A DNA stretch of 64,000 nt from Acidobacteriales bacterium 59-55. Lineage in GTDB: Bacteria; Acidobacteriota; Terriglobia; Terriglobales; Acidobacteriaceae. The notes under the pieces are model-generated. The model ran no database searches, was not told the DNA's origin, and saw only the letters and a list, made by a program, of their open reading frames with translations. Location of the stretch: contig MKSV01000008.1 in NCBI GenBank assembly GCA_001897435.1, positions 310,001 through 374,000 on the forward strand, given 5' to 3'. Below are positions 57,853-64,000 of the stretch, piece by piece (the stretch's first letter is position 1; each line of letters begins with the position of its first letter). A program made the translations under genes and the position numbers.

Positions 57853-59181
57853 CTATTGCCCCGCATCGGCGGCCAGCCGCAGCCCGGAGAACTGCCAGCG
57901 GGTCGCTGGACCGAAGAAGTTGCGATAGGTCGAGCGGATATGCGTGGCCGGCGTCACGCACGAGCCGCCGCGCAGCACCACCTGGCTGGACATGAACTTG
58001 CCGTTGTACTCGCCCAGCGCGCCCGGCAGCGGCTTGTAGCCGGGGTAGCCCGAATAGCTCGACTGCGTCCACTCCCACACGTCTCCGAACATCTGTTGCA
58101 GCCCCGCGTCATGGATCGCGGGCACAGGATGCAGATCTCCCTTCTCCAGCAGGTTCGCTCCGGCGATGGCGTCCGAGTTCAACTGATCTGCAGCGTACTC
58201 CCACTCGAACTCCGTAGGCAGCCGATGACCCGCCCAATGGGCATAGGAGGCGGCCTCGAAGAGGCTGAGGTGGCAGACCGGCGTCTCGCTCAGGTCTTCG
58301 AGCGGCTCGAAGCCGCGCATCGTATAGATGCACCAGCCCGATTTGGTAGAGGTGTCCCGCTGCCAGTAGAGCGGCGCCTGCCAGCCCTCGGCGCGCATGG
58401 CAGTCCAGCCCTCGGAGAGCCAAAGCTCGGGCCGGTTGTACCCATCCTGCTCGATGAAGGCGAGGTACTCCGCGCAGGTCACCAGCCGGGTCGCCAGCCG
58501 AAAGGGCGCGATGTAGGCGGAGTGCCGCGGCGTCTCGTTGTCGAAGGCAAAGGCATCGCAGGCCGTTGGATCGGGCGTCACCCCGATCTCAGTCAGGCCC
58601 GGCGCAAAGTCGGCCCACTCCATCGGCGGGGCGATGGCATCGCCTCTCCGCGACTTCGATGCCTCGATATAAGCGGGGTGAAGGGGATTGGTGAAGAGCG
58701 CGTGCTTGATGTCGGTGGCGATCAGCTCCTGATGCTGCTGCTCGTGGTTGAGGCCCAGCAGGATGCGGCGGCTGGCCTCGTCTTCGATCGGCGACTGGAG
58801 CAGGCGGTCGATCGCCGCATCGACGTGGGCACGGTACGCCAGGATAGCGTCGAGCGGCGGCCGGGAGAAGGAGGCCCGGAGCTTCTTCTCCGGCATCTCG
58901 CCCAGCGAGTTGTAGTAGCTGTTGAAGAGCCAGCGGAAGTCCGGGTGGAAGGGCTTGTACCCGGCGACATATTCGCTCAGCACAAAGGTCTCGAAGAACC
59001 AGCTCGTATGGGCCAGGTGCCATTTGACTGGACTGGCCTCGGGACACGACTGCACCATCATGTCTTCCGGCGAGAGCGGCTGACAGAGGTGCAGGGTAGC
59101 CTGGCGCACGCTGCGGTAGCGGGCCAGAAGAAGGGCAAAAGCTGTAGCAGTTTCGGCGGGGACAGGCATCATCTTTCCCAT
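57853..59181 (-). CDS. egtB: Ergothioneine sulfoxide synthase
   Basis: A 442-residue non-heme iron enzyme that joins hercynine and a thiol. The DinB-like N-terminal part has the iron ligands: His in KWHLAHTSWFFE (about 55-58) and His146/His150 in NHEQQHQELI. The C-terminal FGE-sulfatase domain includes GGIMSVGV-like motifs, LPTEFEWEYAA, MFGDVWEWTQS and VLRGGSCVTPATHIRSTYRNFF, in part. The length matches EgtB. Starts at 59181 or 59172/59169 are possible. With egtD it makes ergothioneine. Confidence 0.94.
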   Translation of the reverse strand: MGKMMPVPAETATAFALLLARYRSVRQATLHLCQPLSPEDMMVQSCPEASPVKWHLAHTSWFFETFVLSEYVAGYKPFHPDFRWLFNSYYNSLGEMPEKKLRASFSRPPLDAILAYRAHVDAAIDRLLQSPIEDEASRRILLGLNHEQQHQELIATDIKHALFTNPLHPAYIEASKSRRGDAIAPPMEWADFAPGLTEIGVTPDPTACDAFAFDNETPRHSAYIAPFRLATRLVTCAEYLAFIEQDGYNRPELWLSEGWTAMRAEGWQAPLYWQRDTSTKSGWCIYTMRGFEPLEDLSETPVCHLSLFEAASYAHWAGHRLPTEFEWEYAADQLNSDAIAGANLLEKGDLHPVPAIHDAGLQQMFGDVWEWTQSSYSGYPGYKPLPGALGEYNGKFMSSQVVLRGGSCVTPATHIRSTYRNFFGPATRWQFSGLRLAADAGQ

Positions 59182-59461
59182 TCTGGACGGCAGGCGAAAC
59201 GCTTGCGGGTTATCGTTCGGACACTTGCAGAGCTATTAGCAGCTTTAGATGCAGCTTGCCGGCCATGGGTGACATTCTCCCGGCCAGTCATCTTTTCCGC
59301 TTCCAGCGCGTCCGTTCCTCGATTCGCGGATGATTCGCGATTGCGCCCGAGCAGTTATTTTTGTGCGTCCGTAAATTTCCGCCGCCGTCGCACGCAACCC
59401 CGTTTATACCTGTTACCATCATACAGTTGGCGAATATCGCCTGCATTCAGGAGCATCACAA
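59182..59461. other. Control region between egtB and cspA
   Basis: 280 bp between divergent genes. It should hold both promoters. The stretch just before cspA is A/T-rich and would form a leader of up to about 100 bases, as is common for cold-shock genes. I did not find a promoter with good boxes on either strand. Confidence 0.4.
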
Positions 59462-59665
59462 ATGGCAAACGGAACAGTAAAATGGTTTAACGACGCAAAA
59501 GGCTTTGGTTTCATTACCCCGGAAGACGGCGGTGAGGACCTATTCGCGCATTATTCGGCAATCAACTCCAGTGGCTTCAAGTCTCTGCAGGAAGGCCAGC
59601 GCGTTACGTTTGACATCACAACCGGGCCCAAAGGCAAGCAGGCTGCCAACATCCAGCCCGCGTAA
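59462..59665 (+). CDS. cspA: Cold-shock protein
   Basis: A 67-residue OB-fold RNA-binding protein. The RNP1 motif is KGFGFI (14-19) and RNP2 is DLFAHY (about 27-32). [16 protein letters not shown] is the signature opening. AGGAG lies eight bases upstream. It acts as an RNA chaperone at low temperature or in growth. Confidence 0.95.
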   Translation: MANGTVKWFNDAKGFGFITPEDGGEDLFAHYSAINSSGFKSLQEGQRVTFDITTGPKGKQAANIQPA

Positions 59666-59667
59666 CC

Positions 59668-59709
59668 AGAGAAACACCATTTCTCCGGTTACATTGCACC
59701 AAATGTAAC
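59668..59709 (+). other. Two hairpins in the cspA 3' region
   Basis: GAGAAA-CACCA-TTTCTC (59668-59684) is followed by GGTTACATT-GCACCA-AATGTAACC (59686-59709), a perfect 9-bp stem. GTAACCAGAGA occurs before and after. No T-tract follows, so they may stabilise or regulate the message rather than end it. Confidence 0.6.
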
Positions 59710-59813
59710 CAGAGACCCAGGCTTTCTCTAGTTACATTGCACTTCCCAGGATCTTTTCAGGATTTCGGATTTTTTTAGAATTTCGGACTTTCAGGATTCA
59801 GGATTGTAAGACT

Positions 59814-59852
59814 GCGATGGCCGCAAGCATGAGCTTGCGGCCATCGCTATTT
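59814..59852. terminator. Bidirectional terminator between cspA and moeA
   Basis: A 15-bp stem GCGATGGCCGCAAGC/GCTTGCGGCCATCGC with an ATGA loop and TATTTT on the right. It lies between the convergent cspA and moeA genes. The left flank has less A/T, so it works best for cspA. Confidence 0.8.
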
Positions 59853-61097
59853 TCAGCGTAGAAGCACCGAAATCACCTCTCCAGCCATAAACCTGATCTT
59901 CTCCGGCGGCAGCACCGCGTAGCAGTTGGCGCGGGCATTCGCAGCCAGATCCCCCGACCCCTGCCAGCCGATGAGCCGCACCATCGAGCGTGCCCTGCCG
60001 GGCGTCATGCGAGCCGGAAGGAACCGAGTAAGTCCCTGTTTTCCAAGGACATCCTCGGCCAGCGTCGCCTGCGCGAAGCGCGGCGGCGAGATTCCGGCGC
60101 CGGCCATCGCCCGCAGCAGCGGCTCCACAAAGCAGTGAAACGTCACCTGGGTCGAGACCGGATTGCCGGGAAGCCCGAAGAAATACCTCTCTCCCTGACC
60201 GCCGCTCGCCGGGAGCCTGCCGAAGACTACCGGCTTGCCCGGCTGCATCCTGACGCCGGTAAAGAAGAACTCGGCCCCCATCGACGCCAGCACCTCTTCG
60301 ACGAGATCGTACTTGCCCATCGAGACGCCGCCCGAGAGTAAGACAAGGTCGCTCGTCCGGGCCTCGGCGATGAGGCGCTCCAACTCCTCGCGCCGGTCCG
60401 GGGCGATGGGCAGACGGTCGGCCTCGCCCCCGGCGCGTGCCACCAGCGCCGCCAGCCCATAAGAGTTCGAGTTCCGGATCTGCTGCTCGTCCGGTGTCGC
60501 GTCGAGGTCAACCAACTCGTCGCCGGTCGCTAGGATCGCCACCCTCGGCCTGCGGAAGACGGTCAGCGAGGCGCAGCCGCAGGCGGCGGCCAGCGCGATC
60601 TCCGCTGCCTCTACCTCCGTTCCCACGGCCAGCACCGCGTCGCCGGCGCGGGCCTCCCGGCCTCGGGGGACGATGTTCTCTCCCGCGTGGAGGACCCGTT
60701 CCGCATTCATGCGAATGGACTTACCCGTCGTTTCCACATGCTCGACCATCGCCACCGCGTCCGCTCCCGGGGGGACCGGGGCACCGGTCATGATCTCGAT
60801 GGCGCATCCGGGTTCCAGTACGCTTCCGGCCTCATTCAGTCCCTCCCAACGCTCTCCGGCGCGAATCTGCCCGACAACGCGCAGCGGACCGGCGGCGGCC
60901 TCGTCCGCACGGACGGCGAAGCCATCGCGGGTGGAGCGGTCGAAGGGCGGCTGATCGCGGTCGGCGACGACCGGAGCGGCCAGTACGCGACCGGCGGACG
61001 ACAGCAGAGGGACGCTCTCGGTCTTCGGCTCGGCGAAGGCCGCGGCGCGGAGCTGCACCTGCTCAAGCGCTGCATCGAAATCGAGGATAAGACTCAA
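59853..61097 (-). CDS. moeA: Molybdopterin molybdenumtransferase
   Basis: A 414-residue enzyme that inserts molybdate into molybdopterin. The start chosen is TTG at 61097, seven bases after AAAGGA; there is no ATG upstream in a sensible place. Family motifs are PPFDRSTRDGFAVRAD, MTGAPVPPGADAVAMVE, VAILATGDELVD, NSNSYGLAAL, LLSGGVSMGKYDLV and FGLPGNPVSTQVTF. The length agrees with MoeA (about 400-410). It works with moaC in the same pathway. Confidence 0.94.
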   Translation of the reverse strand: MSLILDFDAALEQVQLRAAAFAEPKTESVPLLSSAGRVLAAPVVADRDQPPFDRSTRDGFAVRADEAAAGPLRVVGQIRAGERWEGLNEAGSVLEPGCAIEIMTGAPVPPGADAVAMVEHVETTGKSIRMNAERVLHAGENIVPRGREARAGDAVLAVGTEVEAAEIALAAACGCASLTVFRRPRVAILATGDELVDLDATPDEQQIRNSNSYGLAALVARAGGEADRLPIAPDRREELERLIAEARTSDLVLLSGGVSMGKYDLVEEVLASMGAEFFFTGVRMQPGKPVVFGRLPASGGQGERYFFGLPGNPVSTQVTFHCFVEPLLRAMAGAGISPPRFAQATLAEDVLGKQGLTRFLPARMTPGRARSMVRLIGWQGSGDLAANARANCYAVLPPEKIRFMAGEVISVLLR

Positions 61098-61125
61098 TCG
61101 TATGTCCTTTCTCGTGCAAAGAAAT

Positions 61126-61153
61126 GAGCCCCGGCCAGTGTGGACCGGGGCTC
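61126..61153 (-). terminator. Terminator of the TPR gene upstream of moeA
   Basis: GAGCCCCGG and CCGGGGCTC form a 9-bp stem (61126-61134 with 61145-61153). In the minus direction it follows the TPR gene stop and is followed by ATTTCTTT. It separates the TPR gene from moeA. Confidence 0.7.
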
Positions 61154-61170
61154 TATATGTTTGCAAGGAA

Positions 61171-62370
61171 CTATCGCTTCTTCGGAGCCTTGTAGCTGGA
61201 CTCGACCTTTGCCCCGATGCCTTCGAGGATGCCCTTGATATCGGCGGCATGAGGCCCATCGGGCGCCAGTTCGAGATACTTCTGGTAGGCCTCGACGCAG
61301 CCCGGGGGGGCGACGATCTTCTGCGTCTTGGGATCGACCGTCGCCTTGGGGATCAACGACTGGCCCTTGATGTAGTAGGCGTCGACCCGCTTGGGATCGG
61401 CGGCGATGGCCTTGTCAGCGGCGGCACCGGCCTCGTCGAGCTTGCCGGAGTTATAGAACGTCGCAGCCTCGTTGAAGTAGTACATTCCGGCGTTGGCGGG
61501 GTCAGCCTTGGCTGCCTCGTCGTAAGCAGCCGTGGCGTCGGCGGCCTTTCCGCCCTTGCTCAGCGCCTGGCCAAGCTGGTTGTAGGCGGCGGCTGCCGTC
61601 TGCGGGTTGGGCTTCTTCGAGGCGGCATTGAGATCAATGGCCTTCTTGTAGGAGGTGGCCGCATCGGCGAACTTCTGCTCGATGGCAGGATCGGTAGCCG
61701 GAGTTCCGGCGGTCCTGGCTGCCTGGGCAGCGGCGTTGGCTGAGCCGATCTGGGCGTCACCGAGGGCGACCCACAGGATAGGCTCATCCGGCTTGGCCGT
61801 GGTGGCCGTCTCCATGGCCTTCATGGATGCGTCGAAGTTGCCCGCCTTGGTGTCGGCGCGCGCCTGGGTCAGAAGCTGGTTCAGGTTTGCGATCTTGGCG
61901 TTGGCGGCCATGGCCTCGGAGTTCTTCTTCTTGAACTCTTCGAGCTGCTTGCGCTCGTCGGGAGTCATCTTGTCGATGTACTCCTTGCGGCTCATGTCGA
62001 AGTCCACCTGCTTGTCGTCATTGGCGGCGAGCGCGACGTTGTCGTTGAAGTCGATGCTCTTGTTCTCGGAGAAGACGATGACAACATAGTTGCCGGGCGT
62101 GATTCCCGAGCCCTTGTAATTACCGCTGGCGTCGATGGGGAAGGTGTAGGCGTACTTGCGGCTGCTCGCGTCCGCACTGCGATCGGTGGTCAGCTTCACA
62201 TCGCCCTTGGTGATGGGCTGGCCGATGGGGTTATTCACGTGGCCATGAATGCCGGCGGTCTCCTGCGCCATCGAGCGTGTCGGGTGCGCCATGGCGAAGG
62301 CGACCAGAAGGGCGAGGGCCAGGGTGCTTGTCTTCTGAATCTTCCACATCTTTAATTCAAGTTGCTTCAT
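61171..62370 (-). CDS. Secreted TPR protein with carboxypeptidase-regulatory-like domain
   Basis: A 399-residue protein with a signal peptide (about 1-32, cleavage after SMAQ). TAGIHGHVNNPIGQPITKGDV and YKGSGITPGNYVVIVFSENK form a CarboxypepD_reg-like beta domain (about 35-115). A charged helical stretch follows (MSRKEYIDKMTPDERKQLEE), and TPR repeats fill about 180-380 (NFDASMKAMETATTAKPDEP, GKAADATAAYDEAAKADPAN, GKLDEAGAAADKAIAADPKR). The start at 62370 is preferred since the longer frame overlaps queC. Function unknown, likely scaffold or binding. Confidence 0.88.
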   Translation of the reverse strand: MKQLELKMWKIQKTSTLALALLVAFAMAHPTRSMAQETAGIHGHVNNPIGQPITKGDVKLTTDRSADASSRKYAYTFPIDASGNYKGSGITPGNYVVIVFSENKSIDFNDNVALAANDDKQVDFDMSRKEYIDKMTPDERKQLEEFKKKNSEAMAANAKIANLNQLLTQARADTKAGNFDASMKAMETATTAKPDEPILWVALGDAQIGSANAAAQAARTAGTPATDPAIEQKFADAATSYKKAIDLNAASKKPNPQTAAAAYNQLGQALSKGGKAADATAAYDEAAKADPANAGMYYFNEAATFYNSGKLDEAGAAADKAIAADPKRVDAYYIKGQSLIPKATVDPKTQKIVAPPGCVEAYQKYLELAPDGPHAADIKGILEGIGAKVESSYKAPKKR

Positions 62371-62462
62371 CACTTTTCTCTTCTCCTGGCCTCTTTGATG
62401 CAGGCGGAAATCGTTGTTCTCGAACTGTTCATGGCACCAGAAACTTTGATGCATTCTTTGCT

Positions 62463-63221
62463 TCATCCGGCTACGGCATACGGTATCGGGTCTGTCGCCC
62501 CGGCGTCGTGAAATGCCCGCAGCCGCAGGACGCAACTCTCGCAGACGCCGCAGGCCACCTTCTCGGCGGAATAACATGACCAACTTACATGGAACGGAGC
62601 ACCCAATTCAACTCCCAGACGGACGATTTCGCTCTTGCGCAGGCCGATCAGGGGTGTATGGATGCGAATATCGCCCTCTTTGGTGCCGGTCTGGATGAGG
62701 CGATTGAAGGCTTCGTAGTAGGCAGGGCGGCAGTCGGGATAGCCGGAGCTGTCCTGCTCGACGGCGCCGATGAAGACGGTCTTCGCGCCCAGCACCTCGG
62801 CCCAGCTTACCGCCGCCGACAGAAAATGGGCGTTGCGGAAGGGAACGTAAGTGACTGGAACTTCAACGCCGATGCTGGCCTCGTCGCCCGCGGCGGGCAC
62901 GGCGATGCCAGGGTCGGTCAGGGCCGAACCGCCTATTTTGCGGAAGAGGTCCATCCTGAGCGGCAGAAGCTCGCGCACGCCGACGATGCGGGCGACGTCC
63001 TGGGCTGAGCGGAGTTCGCGGGCCTCGGTCCGCTGGCCATAGCCGAAGTGCAGCGCGTAGACGTCGAAGTCGCGTGCGGCCAGCGTGGCGCAGACGGCGG
63101 AGTCCATGCCGCCCGAGAGGCAGACGACGGCTCGGGGACGGGCGGATGCGGTTTCCGAGTCAGATGCTGCCGGTGGGGCGGTCTCAGGTTTTGTTGATTT
63201 CGCTATATCAGTGTTTGTCAT
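62463..63221 (-). CDS. queC: 7-cyano-7-deazaguanine synthase
   Basis: A 252-residue ATP-dependent enzyme in queuosine synthesis. The PP-loop is VVCLSGGMDSAVCATLA (about 32-48), followed by ALHFGYGQRTEARELR. The zinc site is CYSAEKVACGVCESCVLR, with four Cys. GYPDCRPAYYEAFNRL is a further family block. The start at 63221 is used; it overlaps the end of the upstream gene by 14 bp. Confidence 0.94.
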   Translation of the reverse strand: MTNTDIAKSTKPETAPPAASDSETASARPRAVVCLSGGMDSAVCATLAARDFDVYALHFGYGQRTEARELRSAQDVARIVGVRELLPLRMDLFRKIGGSALTDPGIAVPAAGDEASIGVEVPVTYVPFRNAHFLSAAVSWAEVLGAKTVFIGAVEQDSSGYPDCRPAYYEAFNRLIQTGTKEGDIRIHTPLIGLRKSEIVRLGVELGAPFHVSWSCYSAEKVACGVCESCVLRLRAFHDAGATDPIPYAVAG

Positions 63222-63528
63222 CAGAGCTATCGGATGCGGCGGCTTCAGCCTCGGATGCGGCTGCCTCGGCCTCCTCCGGGTTGTCTTCGGCTTGTTCGAG
63301 GATCTCGCGGGCGGCCTCTTCGTCCCGGCGATGCACCTGGAGACGTGCCCAGAACGCAGGTCCCAGCATATTGTTGCCGTGCTCGCCTTCGAGGAAGGAC
63401 TCGATGCCGGCCGATTCGAGCGCGCCTCGCGCCATTTGCGCAAAGACGGGTTCGATGAACTCGGCTACGGTGACATACTCTTCCGGGTCTTCCGGATTTC
63501 CGACCAGCTTTTCGTTTGTCTCAGTCAT
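63208..63528 (-). CDS. DUF2007-like small protein
   Basis: A 106-residue acidic protein. EYVTVAEFIEPVFAQMARGALESAGIESFLEGEHGNNM (in part) matches the DUF2007 pattern of an N-terminal strand, then a helix and A-G-I-x-x-x-L. The tail is Glu/Ala-rich (EEAEAAASEAEAAAS). The stop lies in the first codons of queC, so they share a transcript. Function unknown, perhaps a signal-transducing regulator. Confidence 0.82.
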   Translation of the reverse strand: MTETNEKLVGNPEDPEEYVTVAEFIEPVFAQMARGALESAGIESFLEGEHGNNMLGPAFWARLQVHRRDEEAAREILEQAEDNPEEAEAAASEAEAAASDSSDDKH

Positions 63529-63545
63529 CGGGGGTCACTTGCCTT

Positions 63546-64000
63546 TCATTTGCTCTCGTAGGATTGCAGATGAAAGGTAATCGTACCCCAGAAGAGCTGT
63601 GCGCGAATCTGCACCGGCATGTGGCGGGGGTCGTCCGAGTACCAGATCCAGATCTTGCCGCGGTTTTTGACTACGCCCTCGTCGGCGGTGGGCTGGACGC
63701 GAATAGTCTGGAAGACTCCGGCGGGTGTCTTGATCTCTTCGCGGGCCTCGACCTTCATGGTGACGGTGACGGTGCGCATGGAGTCGGCCAGGGGGAAGCT
63801 GACGGTCTTGCCGACGATCAGCGGCTGCGAGGCGGCGTAGAAGATGGCCGAGAGCGAGTCGGTGACGCAGGCGGGAATCGAGGCGGTCTGCTGCTTGGAG
63901 GTGCCTTTGACCAGGTTCTTCTCCACCTGGGTCTGCTTGCCCTGTTCGTAGTTGAAGGCCAGATCGCTCGAAACTTTGCGCCGGCCCTCCTGCAACTGCT
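63546..64000 (-). CDS. DUF3108-family protein (C-terminal part)
   Basis: About 151 residues of a gene that continues beyond the right edge. FNYEQGKQTQVEKNLVKGT, ADSMRTVTVTMKVEAREEIKTPAG and VFQTIRVQPTADEGVVKNRGKIWIWYSDD, in part, follow the DUF3108 pattern of a lipocalin-like beta barrel ending in R-x-P-V-x-I-x-A. It is likely exported or periplasmic. It ends 17 bp upstream of the DUF2007-like gene. Confidence 0.82.
   Translation of the reverse strand, partial: QLQEGRRKVSSDLAFNYEQGKQTQVEKNLVKGTSKQQTASIPACVTDSLSAIFYAASQPLIVGKTVSFPLADSMRTVTVTMKVEAREEIKTPAGVFQTIRVQPTADEGVVKNRGKIWIWYSDDPRHMPVQIRAQLFWGTITFHLQSYESK

Noticed and set aside
57670..59490. 606-codon open frame on the plus strand
   Set aside because: It lies antisense to egtB and runs into the start of cspA. 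No family pattern is visible.
62371..62583. Longer start of the TPR protein
   Set aside because: It would overlap queC; the signal peptide begins at 62370.

Overview
The window looks like a chromosome segment from an Acidobacteriota member of the Granulicella/Edaphobacter/Terriglobus kind. The signs are an Oar-type TonB-dependent receptor followed by an acidobacterial VWFA-related protein, many secreted TPR proteins, and GC-rich chromosomal genes with dispersed palindromic repeats. The genus-level placement is inference from gene content.

Positions 1 to about 24,070 are an integrative and conjugative element (ICE) inserted at the 3' end of a tRNA-Ala(GGC) gene (24033-24108). Its right end carries a tyrosine integrase, an excisionase-like HTH protein and a LysR regulator. 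A long leftward operon (20765 to 10823) encodes a VirB/Trb type IV secretion system (B2, B3, B4, B9, B10, a small lipoprotein, B5, B6, B8, an SSB, B11). It is followed by a probable oriT (10407-10454), a small mobilization protein, a VirD4/TraD coupling protein and a MobF relaxase. Cargo to the left is an arsenic module (arsR-acr3 divergent from arsM-arsC), then a secreted phospholipase C/acid phosphatase-family protein and the start of a Tat-type multicopper oxidase cut by the window edge. The left attachment site is not in the window.

From 24,109 to the end the sequence is ordinary chromosome. It begins with an ECF sigma factor and a membrane anti-sigma factor whose periplasmic end resembles a TonB C-terminal domain. 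Next come a secreted TPR protein, rnc, two different lepB genes, an AsmA-like protein, a peptidase M1-like protein without the catalytic Glu, and rlmB. A second ECF operon with zinc-ribbon membrane proteins follows, then a LytTR response regulator, a BON-domain protein, a methyltransferase, a lipoprotein/coiled-coil pair and a VIT1-family transporter. A DUF5666/TonB-receptor/VWFA/TPR cluster lies at 42.4-50.0 kb. Then come a DUF5522 mini-gene, lhr, zinc-ribbon protein-kdsC, moaC, the ergothioneine genes egtD and egtB, cspA, moeA, a TPR protein, queC, a DUF2007-like gene and a partial DUF3108 gene.

Three families of short structured repeats (A, B and C below) occupy the chromosomal intergenic spaces and are absent from the ICE. 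One family A copy is flanked by a 14-bp duplication. Removing it would restore an ATGA-coupled gene pair, so it looks like a recent insertion. The most interesting items are the oriT-like locus, the interlocked ars promoters with a probably leaderless arsR, the anti-sigma/TonB_C fusion and the repeat families.
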